A DNA stretch of 64,000 nt from Herbaspirillum seropedicae (GCF_001040945.1 NZ_CP011930.1:620001-684000), one strand, 5' to 3'; shown: positions 35,640-44,704, numbered from the stretch's first letter. The notes: generated from the sequence alone by a model not told the origin. Program-made: numbers and translations.

Positions 35640-36716
35640 GTGCGTCCATCGATCAAACAAGTCGCCCATCTGGCGGGCGTGTCCATCGCCACCGTGTCGC
35701 GCCTGCTCAACAAGCCGGGCTCCGTGAGCGCGGAGACGGCCGAGAAGATCCATCGCAGCATCGCCGAACTGGGCTTCCGCCCCAATTTCACGGGACGTAA
35801 CTTGCGCGCCGGCAATTCCCGCACGGTGGGGGTGGTGGTGCCCACGCTGTCCAACACGGTCTTTGCGCAATGCCTGCAGGGCATCGAACTGGCTGCCCGG
35901 GCGCTGGATTATTCGGTCATGTTCACCACCACCGAATACCTGCCGGAGGAAGAGACGGCGGCTGTCGAATTGCTGTTGGGCCATCGGGTCGACGGCATGA
36001 TCCTCACCGTCGCCGACGCCAGCGCCAATGCCACGCTGGACTTGCTGGAGCGCGAGCGTATTCCCTTCGTGCTGGCCTACAACCAGCTCGGCACTGACCA
36101 GACGGCCGCGCCGGCGCGCGCCTCGGTGTCGGTGGACAACCGCGCCGCCGCCTGCGATGCGGTGGCGCACCTGATCGGGCTGGGCCATCGCCGCATCCAG
36201 ATGCTCTCGGGCCGCTTCAATGCTTCCGACCGCGCCATGCAGCGCTACTACGGCTACCTGGACGCCATGCGCGCCGCCGGTCTCGCGCCCATGGCGGTCA
36301 TCGAGGTCGAGCGCCACACCCTCACCGCCGCGGCGGATTACCAGCAGATGATGGCCGATCCGCGTCAACGTCCGACCGCGCTGTTCTGCTCCAACGACCT
36401 GCTGGCCATGAGCGCCATGCGCGACCTGCGCGCGCTGGGGATGAAGGTGCCGAACGATATCTCGGTGATGGGCTTCGACGGCATCCCCGTGGGGGCGCTT
36501 ATGGAGCCGGTGCTGGCCAGCGTGGTGCAGCCCTCCGAACAGATCGGCGAGGTCGCCCTGCGCGTGCTGGTGGAGGCCATCGAACGCAATGCGAGCGCCG
36601 CAGCCGCTGCCGCGCCCGACCTCGCGCTGAGCGCGTCCTGGCTGCGCCACATCCTGCCCCACGCCGTGCGCAGCGGGGGCTCGGTCGCGCTTCCCGCCAC
36701 GGGCGTGGATTGCTGA
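35640..36716 (+). CDS. LacI-family transcriptional regulator
   Basis: A 358-residue repressor. The N-terminal helix-turn-helix reads SIKQVAHLAGVSIATVSRLLNKPGSVSAET with hinge NFTGRNLRAGNSRTVGVVVP, followed by a periplasmic-binding-protein-like effector domain (FCSNDLLAMSAMRDLRALG, ISVMGFDGIPVGALMEP). The start is GTG at 35640; upstream ATGs are out of frame. It heads the same strand as the ABC importer and phosphodiesterase, 47 bases before them, and should control them in response to a sugar- or glycerol-phosphate-like ligand, by inference. Confidence 0.9.
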   Translation: MRPSIKQVAHLAGVSIATVSRLLNKPGSVSAETAEKIHRSIAELGFRPNFTGRNLRAGNSRTVGVVVPTLSNTVFAQCLQGIELAARALDYSVMFTTTEYLPEEETAAVELLLGHRVDGMILTVADASANATLDLLERERIPFVLAYNQLGTDQTAAPARASVSVDNRAAACDAVAHLIGLGHRRIQMLSGRFNASDRAMQRYYGYLDAMRAAGLAPMAVIEVERHTLTAAADYQQMMADPRQRPTALFCSNDLLAMSAMRDLRALGMKVPNDISVMGFDGIPVGALMEPVLASVVQPSEQIGEVALRVLVEAIERNASAAAAAAPDLALSASWLRHILPHAVRSGGSVALPATGVDC

Positions 36717-36763
36717 TTTCCCTGTCGTACTTTTGTTATTCAACCCATAGGAAAGGACCTGAC

Positions 36764-37771
36764 ATGTTCCTCAAACGTGTTATTCAAACCGCTGCCGGCG
36801 CGCTGTTGCTGTCGGCTTCCCTGGCCGCCCAGGCCCAGACCGCGATCTGCTACAACTGTCCGCCCGAATGGGCTGACTGGGCAGCCCAGATCAAGGCCAT
36901 CAAGGAAAAGACCGGCGTGACCGTGCCGCCGGACAACAAGAACAGCGGCCAGGCCCTGGCCCAGCTGACGGCTGAAAAGGCCAGCCCGGTGGCGGACTTC
37001 GCCTACCTGGGCGTGTCCTTCGGCATCGAGGCCAAGAACAAGGACCTGGTCGCCGCCTACAAGCCGGCGCACTGGAACGACATTCCCAATGGCCTCAAGG
37101 ACCCGGACGGTTACTGGTTCACCATCCACTCCGGCACCATGGGCATCATGGTCAATGTCGACGCCCTGAAGGGCAAGCCGGTCCCCAAGTCCTGGGCTGA
37201 CCTGCAAAAGCCAGAGTACAAGGGCCTGATCGGTTACCTCGACCCGGCCTCGGCTTTCGTCGGCTATGTCGGTGCGGTGGCGATCAACCAGGCGCTGGGC
37301 GGCACGCTGGACGATTTCTCGCCGGCCATCGGCTACTTCAAGAACCTGCAGAAGAACCAGCCCATCGTTCCCAAGCAGACTTCCTATGCACGCCTGATCT
37401 CGGGTGAGATCCCCATCCTGCTGGGCTATGACTTCGACGCCTACCGCGCCAAGTACAAGGACCATGCCAACGTGGCCTTCGTGATCCCCAGCGAAGGCAC
37501 CGTGACCGTGCCCTACGTGGTCGCGCTGGTGAAGAATGCGCCGCACCAGGCTGAGGCTAAGAAGGTGCTGGACTTCCTGCTGTCCGACCAGGGCCAGGCC
37601 ATCTGGGCCAATGCCTACCTGCGTCCGGTGCGCGCCTCGGCCATGTCCAAGGAAGCCGAATCGCGCTTCCTGCCGGCTGCCGAATATGCCCGCGCCAAGT
37701 CGGTGGACTACGGCAAGATGGCCGAAGCCCAGCGCAAGTTCGGCGAGCGCTACCTGGCTGAAGTGCGATAA
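36764..37771 (+). CDS. ABC transporter substrate-binding protein (AfuA/PhnS-like)
   Basis: A 335-residue periplasmic protein with a signal peptide ending SLAAQAQ near residue 23. The mature part is a class D binding fold: CYNCPPEWADWAAQIKAIKEKTG, then VDALKGKPVPKSWADLQKPEYKGLIGYLDP and LVKNAPHQAEAKKVLDFLLSDQGQ. This group (COG1840) includes binders of ferric iron, 2-aminoethylphosphonate and phosphosugars. AGGAAAGGA precedes the ATG. It starts the importer operon; the GpdQ-like partner favours a phosphodiester or phosphonate ligand. Confidence 0.87.
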   Translation: MFLKRVIQTAAGALLLSASLAAQAQTAICYNCPPEWADWAAQIKAIKEKTGVTVPPDNKNSGQALAQLTAEKASPVADFAYLGVSFGIEAKNKDLVAAYKPAHWNDIPNGLKDPDGYWFTIHSGTMGIMVNVDALKGKPVPKSWADLQKPEYKGLIGYLDPASAFVGYVGAVAINQALGGTLDDFSPAIGYFKNLQKNQPIVPKQTSYARLISGEIPILLGYDFDAYRAKYKDHANVAFVIPSEGTVTVPYVVALVKNAPHQAEAKKVLDFLLSDQGQAIWANAYLRPVRASAMSKEAESRFLPAAEYARAKSVDYGKMAEAQRKFGERYLAEVR

Positions 37772-37792
37772 ATGCAGGGCGCAGGAGCAAGC

Positions 37793-38668
37793 ATGAAAAC
37801 CGTTCTTCCCACCTCGGCCAGGCCAGCCCGCCCGCCAGCCAGCCGTCCACGCCGGGCGGGCAATCAGGTGTGGCTGTGCTTCGCCGTGCCGGGCCTGACG
37901 CTGTTCTGCGCCTTCTGGCTGCTGCCCATGGCGCGGCTGGTGGGCGTGGGCGCCTCCGGTCCCGATGGCGCCATGGCCTACCTGTCGGTGCTGACCAACC
38001 GCCATTACTTTGCCAGCCTGGTGTCCACGCTGGCGCTCTCGGCGGCGGTCACCGCAGCGACCCTGGCCATCTCGGTCTTCGTTGGCTTGTTCCTGCAACG
38101 TCATCGCTTTCCTGGCCAGGCGCTGCTGCTGGCCATGCTGACCTTCCCGCTGGCTTTCCCCGGCGTGGTGGTCGGCTTCATGGTCATCATGCTGGCCGGG
38201 CGTCAAGGGCTCATCGGTGCATTGACCAACGGGCTCTTCGGTGAATCGCTGGTATTTGCGTATTCACTGGCGGGCTTGTTTCTGGGTTACCTGTATTTCT
38301 CGATTCCGCGCGTGATCCTCACCGTCGTGGCGGCCGCCGAGAAGCTCGATCCTTCGCTGGAAGAAGCGGCCCGTTCGCTGGGTGCGCGGCCCTGGCAGGT
38401 GTTGCTGCATGTGGTGCTGCCCGCATTGCTGCCGGCACTGGTCTCGTCGGGCGCGATCTGCTTTGCTACCAGCGTGGGTGCATTCGGTACGGCCTTCACG
38501 CTGGCGGCCAACATCGATGTGCTGCCCATGACGATCTATAACGAATTTACCGGCTATGCCAACTTTGCTACGGCGGCCTCCCTGTCCATCGTGCTGGGCG
38601 TGATCACCTGGGCCGTGCTGGCGCTGGCGCGCTCGCTCACCGGCAGCGGCGTCGCGGCGGCGGCTTAA
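37793..38668 (+). CDS. ABC transporter permease
   Basis: A 291-residue inner-membrane permease with six or seven helices and the ABC interaction loop EEAARSLGARPWQVLLHVVLPALLPA. The start at 37793 has GCAGGAG upstream and is favoured over the ATG at 37772 that abuts the previous stop. It pairs with the next permease to form the channel of the importer. Confidence 0.88.
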   Translation: MKTVLPTSARPARPPASRPRRAGNQVWLCFAVPGLTLFCAFWLLPMARLVGVGASGPDGAMAYLSVLTNRHYFASLVSTLALSAAVTAATLAISVFVGLFLQRHRFPGQALLLAMLTFPLAFPGVVVGFMVIMLAGRQGLIGALTNGLFGESLVFAYSLAGLFLGYLYFSIPRVILTVVAAAEKLDPSLEEAARSLGARPWQVLLHVVLPALLPALVSSGAICFATSVGAFGTAFTLAANIDVLPMTIYNEFTGYANFATAASLSIVLGVITWAVLALARSLTGSGVAAAA

Positions 38669-38678
38669 GGAGCAGCGC

Positions 38679-39482
38679 ATGCAGAATCGTTTCCGTTTCT
38701 ATCTTCAACTGGGCTTTACGCTCTTGGTGTGCGCCTTCCTGGTGGTGCCGGTGGTGCTGTCGATGCTGGCCGGCGTGACCGAGAATTTCTTCGTCGGCTT
38801 GTCCAGCGGCCTGACGCTGCGCTGGGTGGCCCAGGTGTGGGAGATGTACCAGCCCACCATCTGGCGTTCGCTCTTCATCGCACTGGCTTGCCTGGCGGTG
38901 ACGCTGGCCGCCGGTGTGCCGCTGGCCTACATGCTGGCGCGCTATCGCGGCGGCAACAGCCGCCTGGCGCGCGTGATCGAGGAATTGCTGATGATGCCGG
39001 TGGCCGTGCCGGGCCTGGCCACCGCGCTGGCGCTGATCATGGCCTATGGCCAGTACCGCGAGTTCCGCGCCAGCCTGTGGTTTATTCTGGTGGGGCATGT
39101 GATCTTCACGCTGCCCTTCATGGTGCGCCCGGTGCTGGCGGTGATGCAGTCCTCGCAACTGGCCCAGCTGGAAGAAGCCGCCGCCAGTCTCGGCGCAGGA
39201 CGCATGCGCCGCTTCTTCGGCATCGTCATTCCCAATGCCGCCTCGGGCATCCTGGCCGGAGCGCTGATGGTGGTGACGCTGTCCATCGGTGAATTCAACA
39301 TCACCTGGATGCTGCACACGCCGTTGACCCAGACCCTGCCGGTGGGCCTGGCCGATGCCTATGCATCGATGCGGCTGGAGGTGGGATCGGCGTATACGCT
39401 GATCTTCTTTTTCATGATCATTCCGCTCCTGATCGGCATGCAGTGGGCGACCCAGGCAACGCGCAAGAAAGTCAGTCTATGA
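38679..39482 (+). CDS. ABC transporter permease
   Basis: A 267-residue permease with six helices; the coupling loop is LEEAAASLGAGRMRRFFGIVIPNAASG. PVAVPGLATALALIMAYG is typical of the PotC/PhnV type subunits. It starts 10 bases after the first permease, and its TGA overlaps the ATG of the ATPase gene by the ATGA arrangement, indicating translational coupling. Confidence 0.9.
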   Translation: MQNRFRFYLQLGFTLLVCAFLVVPVVLSMLAGVTENFFVGLSSGLTLRWVAQVWEMYQPTIWRSLFIALACLAVTLAAGVPLAYMLARYRGGNSRLARVIEELLMMPVAVPGLATALALIMAYGQYREFRASLWFILVGHVIFTLPFMVRPVLAVMQSSQLAQLEEAAASLGAGRMRRFFGIVIPNAASGILAGALMVVTLSIGEFNITWMLHTPLTQTLPVGLADAYASMRLEVGSAYTLIFFFMIIPLLIGMQWATQATRKKVSL

Positions 39483-40564
39483 AGTCCCATCAAGAAGCCG
39501 TCTCTATCCGTCTCTCCCAGTGCGCCAAGTCCTTTGCCAATGGCACGCGCGCGCTGCAGCCGCTGGACCTGCAGATCCATCCGGGCGAAACCCTGGTCCT
39601 GTTGGGGCCTTCCGGCTGCGGCAAGACCACCACGCTGCGCATGATCGCTGGCCTGGAGTTTCCTGACGAGGGCGGCCGCGTGCTGTTCGGCGAGGAAGAC
39701 GTGACCATGCTACCCATCGAGAAACGCGGGGTGGGCATGGTGTTCCAGAACTACGCGCTGTTTCCCAACATGAGCGTGGGCGAGAACATCGCCTATGGCA
39801 TGAAGATCCGCAAGATCGCCGCCGGCGAGCGCGCCGAGCGGGTCGAGCGCCTGCTGGAGATGGTGCATCTGCAAGGCCTGTCGCACCGCCGCGTGGACCA
39901 GCTCTCGGGCGGCCAGAAGCAGCGTGTGGCGCTGGCGCGCGCGCTGGCCATGGAGCCGCGCGTGCTGCTGCTGGATGAACCGCTCACGGCGCTGGACGCC
40001 AAGCTGCGCGAAGCGGTGCGCAGCGATCTCAACAAGCTCTTGCGCAGCCTCGGCATTACTGCCATCTACGTCACCCATGACCAGGGCGAGGCGATGGCCC
40101 TGGGCGACCGCATCGTGGTCATGGAGCGCGGCAAGATCTCGCAGATCGGCACGCCCCAGGAGATCTACTATCATCCCGCCAATGACTTCGTGGCCGAGTT
40201 CATCGGCGCGATGAACCGGGTCGATGGTATCGTGGCGGGAGACCGCCTGCAGTTGCCTACCGGTACCTTGCCGCTGCCGCCGGATGCGGTGGCGGGACAG
40301 CCGGCGCAGGCGCTGTTCCGGCCTGAAGATGTGGAGGTGATCGATATCACCGAAGCCGATGCGCATTGCCTGCGCGGCAAGCTGATCAACACGTTTTTCC
40401 TGGGTGACCGCACCCGCTTTGAAATCGAGATTGGCGCAGAGCGCCCGGTGATCGCCGAGACCAGCCGCCGCGGCTGGTGGGAAGCCGGGCAGCAGATCGC
40501 CATCCGCGTGCCGGCCACGGCGCTGGTGACCATGGCGCCGCGCGCCGCGAAGGAGACCGCATGA
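39479..40564 (+). CDS. ABC transporter ATP-binding protein
   Basis: A 361-residue importer ATPase. Walker A is GPSGCGKTTTL (about 42-52), Q-loop QNYALFPNMSV, signature LSGGQKQRVALARAL, Walker B VLLLDEP, H-loop VTHDQGEA. A TOBE-like C-terminal domain (residues about 240-355) follows, as in the PotA/FbpC/PhnT type. It overlaps both neighbours through ATGA junctions, binding transporter and phosphodiesterase production together. Confidence 0.93.
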   Translation: MKSHQEAVSIRLSQCAKSFANGTRALQPLDLQIHPGETLVLLGPSGCGKTTTLRMIAGLEFPDEGGRVLFGEEDVTMLPIEKRGVGMVFQNYALFPNMSVGENIAYGMKIRKIAAGERAERVERLLEMVHLQGLSHRRVDQLSGGQKQRVALARALAMEPRVLLLDEPLTALDAKLREAVRSDLNKLLRSLGITAIYVTHDQGEAMALGDRIVVMERGKISQIGTPQEIYYHPANDFVAEFIGAMNRVDGIVAGDRLQLPTGTLPLPPDAVAGQPAQALFRPEDVEVIDITEADAHCLRGKLINTFFLGDRTRFEIEIGAERPVIAETSRRGWWEAGQQIAIRVPATALVTMAPRAAKETA

Positions 40565-41382
40565 TACTGGGACAGATTTCCGACCTGCACATCAAGACCG
40601 ACGGCAAGAAATCCTATCGCGTGGTCGATACCGCCGAGAGCTTGCGTCGCTGCGTGGCTCAGGTCAACGGCCTGAAGCAGCGGCCCGATGCGCTGGTCAT
40701 CACGGGCGACCTGGTCGATTTCGGCAAGCCCTCGGAATATGCCTGCCTGCGCGAACTGCTGGCGCCGCTGGCCATGCCTTACTACCTGCTGCCGGGCAAT
40801 CATGATGAGCGCAATGCGCTGCGCGCGGCTTTCCCGGACCATGCCTATCTGCAGCAGGGGGGAGAGCGCATCGAATACGTGATCGAGGATCATCCGGTGC
40901 GCATCATCGCGCTTGATACCGTGATTCCGCGCCAGAGCGGCGGCGCACTGTCACCGCAGAGCCTGCAATGGCTCGATGAGGTGCTGGCGCAGCAAGCGCA
41001 GCGGCCCACCGTGATCGCCATGCATCATCCGCCCTTTACCACCGGCATCGGCCACATGGATGACATGGGGCTGGCCGATCCGCAGGCCTTGGAGGCGGTG
41101 GTGCGCAAGCATCCGCAGGTGGAGCGCATCCTGTGCGGGCACTTGCACCGATCCATCCAGCGTCGCTTCGGCGGCACGCTGGCGACGACTTGTCCGGGCG
41201 TATCGCACCAGGTCCAGCTGGATCTGGATGCGCAGGCGCCGTCCTGCTTCGTGATGGAGCCGCCGGGGTTCCAGTTGCATTGGTGGGATGAGGCGGCCAG
41301 GAGCCTGGTCAGCCATACGGCCTTCATCGGGGAGTTCGAGGGGCCTTATCCGTTCTATGACGGGGATGAGTTGATCGATTGA
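40561..41382 (+). CDS. GpdQ-like binuclear metallophosphodiesterase
   Basis: A 273-residue calcineurin-like phosphoesterase. Metal ligands match the glycerophosphodiesterase GpdQ almost position for position: Asp8 and His10 (SDLHIKT), Asp50 (TGDLVD), Asn80 (PGNHDE), His156 (MHHPPF), His194 and His196 (CGHLHRS). GpdQ hydrolyses glycerophosphodiesters and other phosphodiesters. The gene overlaps the ATPase gene through ATGA and lacks a signal peptide, so imported diesters would be cleaved in the cytoplasm. Its last four codons, including the stop, lie in the octamer repeat that follows. A cAMP phosphodiesterase role is less likely given the operon. Confidence 0.85.
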   Translation: MILGQISDLHIKTDGKKSYRVVDTAESLRRCVAQVNGLKQRPDALVITGDLVDFGKPSEYACLRELLAPLAMPYYLLPGNHDERNALRAAFPDHAYLQQGGERIEYVIEDHPVRIIALDTVIPRQSGGALSPQSLQWLDEVLAQQAQRPTVIAMHHPPFTTGIGHMDDMGLADPQALEAVVRKHPQVERILCGHLHRSIQRRFGGTLATTCPGVSHQVQLDLDAQAPSCFVMEPPGFQLHWWDEAARSLVSHTAFIGEFEGPYPFYDGDELID

Positions 41383-41462
41383 TCGATTGGTTGATTGGTT
41401 GATTGGTTGATTGGTTGATTGGTTGATTGGTTGATTGGTTGATTGGTTGATTGGTTGATTGA
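41371..41462. repeat. octamer tandem repeat (TTGGTTGA), candidate VNTR
   Basis: Nine perfect copies of TTGGTTGA (41387-41458) preceded by two TTGATCGA variants that contain the stop codon of the phosphodiesterase gene. Such repeats are prone to slippage, and because the unit is not a multiple of three, changes reaching the variant copies would alter the protein end. Confidence 0.95.
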
Positions 41463-41577
41463 GCGGTCAAGCAGATCAATGATCTTGATGTGCCAGGCAT
41501 TGTTCGACCTGAGCAGGCACCCCCTGGGGCCGTGTCGAAGCCAGTCCTGAATCTGTCGAAAGGGCGCGCCGTCGGCG

Positions 41578-41622
41578 AACCTTCGATACGCGGCTATGCC
41601 GCTACTCAGGCCGAACGGTCGT
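41578..41622. repeat. possible interspersed palindromic repeat
   Basis: Contains GCGGC-TAT-GCCGC (41590-41602) flanked by TTCGATAC and CTCAGGCCGAACGG. Short elements with a TTCGA...CTCAG..CGAACGG layout recur between genes in many Betaproteobacteria. Only one copy is in this window, so repetition cannot be shown here. The rest of the 41463-41657 gap holds no gene. Confidence 0.35.
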
Positions 41623-41657
41623 CATCGCATCAAGCATCAAGGGCGGGAAGAAGGTCC

Positions 41658-41984
41658 TTACTTCCACACCAGTTCAATCACCGGCGGTTCGCCGTAATCC
41701 TCGCAACGGTCATTGATGGCCGTGCAGCAGAATTCCACATCTTCCACCAGGTCCGGCAGGCGCTTGTGCAGGTCGGCGCTGTGGCTGATCTCGATGGTCA
41801 GCACTTCCTTGGGTTTGAGCTTGAAGCGGCACATGCCTTCATCGTCGCGCAGGTAGGACAGGCAATCGACCCAGGCATCCATGTTGCGGCCATAGAAATC
41901 GGGGAAGCCGAAGGCTTGCGCGCTTTCGGTATGGAAGCTGTCCCAGTCGGTGATGCGGTCGCCCGCCAGTTGTACGGTGGCCAT
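41658..41984 (-). CDS. barstar-like protein (orphan)
   Basis: A 108-residue protein whose N-terminal half matches the barstar family: LAGDRITDWDSFHTESAQAFGFPDFYGRNMDAWVDCLSYL, the helix-loop that in barstar fills the barnase active site. Barstar proteins bind and block secreted RNases. No barnase-like RNase is nearby. The gene follows exbD by 17 bases and is probably cotranscribed with exbB-exbD. It may protect against a foreign toxin or bind another target. Confidence 0.8.
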   Translation of the reverse strand: MATVQLAGDRITDWDSFHTESAQAFGFPDFYGRNMDAWVDCLSYLRDDEGMCRFKLKPKEVLTIEISHSADLHKRLPDLVEDVEFCCTAINDRCEDYGEPPVIELVWK

Positions 41985-42001
41985 GGATCAGGTTTCCTTC
42001 C

Positions 42002-42448
42002 TCAGTTCTCTTTCTTTTCTTGCACGTGCGCCGGCGTTTTGGGATCGGTGACGAAGCCCAGCTTGCTCAGCCCCGCCCCCTGCGCGGCCGACATCACTTC
42101 GGCAATGGTCTGGTAGCGGGTGGACTTGTCGGCGCGCAGTTGCAGTTCCGGTTGCGGTTGCTTGCCCGCCGCGGCAGTCAGGCGCGCATCGAGTTCTTCG
42201 CTGGAGACCGGCTGGTCGTTCCAGTACAGCTTGCCGGCCGCGTCGATGCCCAGAGTGATGGTCTCCGGCTTTTCCGGCGCGGGGGCGGACTGCGCAGTGG
42301 GCAGGTCCAGCTTGAGCGCGTGGGTGAACATGGGCGCGGTGATGATGAAGATCACCAGCAGCACCAGCATCACGTCCACCATGGGGGTGACGTTGATGTC
42401 GGCCATCGGGGCCGAGTTCTGGTTGTCGTTGAATCCTCCGAAACTCAT
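42002..42448 (-). CDS. exbD: biopolymer transport protein ExbD
   Basis: A 148-residue inner-membrane protein. One transmembrane helix carries the essential aspartate in TPMVDVMLVLLVIFII (Asp25), and the periplasmic domain ends in VMSAAQGAGLSKLGFVTDP. With ExbB it uses the proton gradient to energise TonB-dependent uptake through the outer membrane. No tonB lies next to it. It follows exbB after 19 bases. Confidence 0.93.
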   Translation of the reverse strand: MSFGGFNDNQNSAPMADINVTPMVDVMLVLLVIFIITAPMFTHALKLDLPTAQSAPAPEKPETITLGIDAAGKLYWNDQPVSSEELDARLTAAAGKQPQPELQLRADKSTRYQTIAEVMSAAQGAGLSKLGFVTDPKTPAHVQEKKEN

Positions 42449-42467
42449 GATGTGCTCCCCGGGCGCA

Positions 42468-43163
42468 TTAGCGGCGCACGCCGCCGACGCGCTCGCCGGT
42501 GGTCAGATACGCATGCAGGTCATGGGCGAAGCCGTCCAGTTCGGCCAGTACCACGCGGTTGATGCGGGTGAAGGCGTTATAGGCCAGCACCGCAGGAATG
42601 GCCACCAGCAGGCCCAGCGCGGTCATGATCAGCGCTTCGCCCACGGGACCGGCGACCTTGTCGATCTGCACCGTGCCACTGGCCGAGACCGCCACCAGCG
42701 CATGGTAGATGCCCCAGACGGTGCCGAACAGGCCTACGAAGGGGGCGGTCGAGCCGACCGAGGCCAGCAGCGTCAGGCCACGTTCCAGGCGCGCCGAGAC
42801 GCGGTTGATTTCACGGCGCAGGGTGCGCGTTATCAGCTCGCCCGGATCGGTGGCGGCGTTCAGCGATGGCGTGCCTTGCTGGCGGGTGCCGATGTCGGCA
42901 GCTTCGGCGGCGCGCTCGGCCATGGGGGTGTAGATCTGTTCGCTGTCCAGGCGCTGCATGGCGGCGGTGGCGTCGGCCAGCGTCGGGGCCTGCCAGAAGC
43001 GCTCCAGGGCGTTGCTGCCGCGGCGGATGCGCCAGGCCGCCCAGGCCTTGGAGAGAATGTAGTACCAGCTGGCGATGGACATGATCAGCAGCAGATAGGC
43101 GACCGAGTGGGAGACGGCGTCGCCTTGCGCCCAGTAATGGGCAAATCCAATGTTCTGTTCCAT
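42468..43163 (-). CDS. exbB: biopolymer transport protein ExbB (MotA/TolQ/ExbB family)
   Basis: A 231-residue membrane protein with three helices. The proton-channel signature is LLASVGSTAPFVGLFGTVWGIYHAL and LIMTALGLLVAIPAVLAYNAF. It forms the stator-like pentamer with ExbD. The start at 43163 gives the usual length and N terminus (MEQNIGFAHYWAQGDAVSHSVAYLLLIMS); an extension to 43211 has no support. The dapB terminator lies just upstream, so exbB-exbD-barstar has its own promoter. Confidence 0.93.
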   Translation of the reverse strand: MEQNIGFAHYWAQGDAVSHSVAYLLLIMSIASWYYILSKAWAAWRIRRGSNALERFWQAPTLADATAAMQRLDSEQIYTPMAERAAEAADIGTRQQGTPSLNAATDPGELITRTLRREINRVSARLERGLTLLASVGSTAPFVGLFGTVWGIYHALVAVSASGTVQIDKVAGPVGEALIMTALGLLVAIPAVLAYNAFTRINRVVLAELDGFAHDLHAYLTTGERVGGVRR

Positions 43164-43253
43164 GGTGCGTGCTTTCGGGAAAGACGCCGCGCGGACGCGG
43201 CAGGGAGTCAATGACAGTGAAGCGCGGAGCAGTCGCTTGGAGCGGCCGACCCC

Positions 43254-43292
43254 AAAAAAATTCGCTGCCGGACCTGGTGGGGCGCGGCAGCG
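43254..43292 (-). terminator. rho-independent terminator of dapB
   Basis: On the minus strand CGCTGCCG-N14-CGGCAGCG (perfect 8-base stem) is followed by AATTTTTTT, 31 bases after the dapB stop. Confidence 0.88.
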
Positions 43293-43322
43293 TCGGGCAT
43301 TTCCTGTGGTTCCGGGCTCGGC

Positions 43323-44129
43323 TTACTTGAAGCCCAGCACATCCTGCATGTCGTACAGGCCGGTTTCCTTGTCGGCCAGGTAGCGTGCGGCGCGCAGGCT
43401 GCCCATGGCGTAGGAGACGCGGCTGGAGGACTTGTGCGAAATCTCGATACGCTCGCCGATGCCGGCAAACAGGACCGTGTGGTCGCCGATGATGTCGCCG
43501 CCGCGCACGGTGGCAAAACCGATGGAGGAGGGATCGCGTTCGCCGGTCACGCCTTCGCGGGCATAGACGGCGACGTCGTCGAGCTTCTTGCCCAGCGCGT
43601 CGGCGATGACTTCGCCCATCTTCAGCGCGGTGCCGGAGGGCGCATCGACCTTGAAGCGGTGATGGGCCTCGATGATCTCGATGTCGTAGCCGTGCGAGAA
43701 GTTCTTGGCCGCCATCTCCAGCAGCTTCATGGTCACGTTCACGCCCACGCTCATGTTGGGCGCGGCCATGATGGCGGTCTTCTCGGCGTAGGCTGCGATA
43801 GCGGCCTTGCCTTCGGGCTCGAAGCCGGTGGTGCCGATGACGACCTTCACGCCATGCGCGGCGCAGTATTCCAGATGCTTGAGGGTGCCTTCGGGACGGG
43901 TGAAGTCGATCAGCACATCAGCCTTCGCCAGTCCGCGCGCCAGGTCGGACTCGATCAGGACGCCCGTGGCCTTGCCCAGGAACAGGCCGGCATCGGTGCC
44001 GATGCTGGGGGAGGTCGGGGTGTCGAGCGCGCCGGCCAGCTGGAGGTCGTCGGCGTTGAGGATGGCTTCGATGAGCATGCGGCCCATGCGCCCGGAGGCG
44101 CCGGCCACGGCGATATTCAATACGGTCAT
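43323..44129 (-). CDS. dapB: 4-hydroxy-tetrahydrodipicolinate reductase
   Basis: A 268-residue enzyme. It has the N-terminal nucleotide loop [10 protein letters not shown], the GTTGF loop at about 100-104, and the substrate motif [23 protein letters not shown] with catalytic histidine and lysine. It makes tetrahydrodipicolinate for lysine and peptidoglycan. It lies 13 bases after bamE, a conserved pair in this group, and ends at a strong terminator. Confidence 0.96.
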   Translation of the reverse strand: MTVLNIAVAGASGRMGRMLIEAILNADDLQLAGALDTPTSPSIGTDAGLFLGKATGVLIESDLARGLAKADVLIDFTRPEGTLKHLEYCAAHGVKVVIGTTGFEPEGKAAIAAYAEKTAIMAAPNMSVGVNVTMKLLEMAAKNFSHGYDIEIIEAHHRFKVDAPSGTALKMGEVIADALGKKLDDVAVYAREGVTGERDPSSIGFATVRGGDIIGDHTVLFAGIGERIEISHKSSSRVSYAMGSLRAARYLADKETGLYDMQDVLGFK

Positions 44130-44142
44130 GACAATCTCGGGA

Positions 44143-44688
44143 TTACTTGTTGGCGGAAGACGGGGCGACGGGCGAGGCAGGTTTGACGTCGTCGTCGGTC
44201 AATTTCGCCTTGGAGCCGACCTTGGCGTCGGTGATCAGGGTCAGGTATTCGCTCTCGGTGGGCAGGTCCTGGCCGCCTTGCACATGGTCCAGCAGGTCAT
44301 CCTTGAAGAACACGGTCACGCGGCTGGTCATGATCTCGCCATTGCCCTTGGCCAGGCGGAAATCGTAGTCCCAGCGGTTGGTGTGGAACATGTCGGTCAG
44401 CAGCGGCGTACCCAGCACGAAGCGCACCTGGTCGCGTGTGAGGCCCGGACGCAGTTGCGCCACCATCTCGCGGGAGACGAAGTTGCCTTGCTGGATGTCG
44501 ATGCGGTAGGGGCGCAGGAAACCGAACAGGCTGTTGCTCTTGCCGCTCACTTTCACGCCCTGGGCGTCGGCCGCAGCCTGGTCCGGGGCCTTGGTCGAGG
44601 AGCAGCCGGCCAGCGACAGCGCCAGCAAGGCGGCCAGGCCGATTGCGGCGGAATGATGACGGGACTTCAGACGGGAAAGCATGAGCAT
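44143..44688 (-). CDS. bamE: outer membrane protein assembly factor BamE
   Basis: A 181-residue lipoprotein with lipobox LSLAGC (cysteine near residue 29). The SmpA/OmlA domain reads [50 protein letters not shown], the core signature of BamE. It is a subunit of the BAM complex that inserts outer-membrane barrels. It is divergent from fur, a widely conserved arrangement, and followed by dapB. Confidence 0.95.
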   Translation of the reverse strand: MLMLSRLKSRHHSAAIGLAALLALSLAGCSSTKAPDQAAADAQGVKVSGKSNSLFGFLRPYRIDIQQGNFVSREMVAQLRPGLTRDQVRFVLGTPLLTDMFHTNRWDYDFRLAKGNGEIMTSRVTVFFKDDLLDHVQGGQDLPTESEYLTLITDAKVGSKAKLTDDDVKPASPVAPSSANK

Positions 44689-44704
44689 AAAGTTTTCAAC
44701 CGGG

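Noticed and set aside
41371..41462. Octamer array considered as a CRISPR
   Set aside because: Units are 8 bases without spacers; it is a simple tandem repeat.
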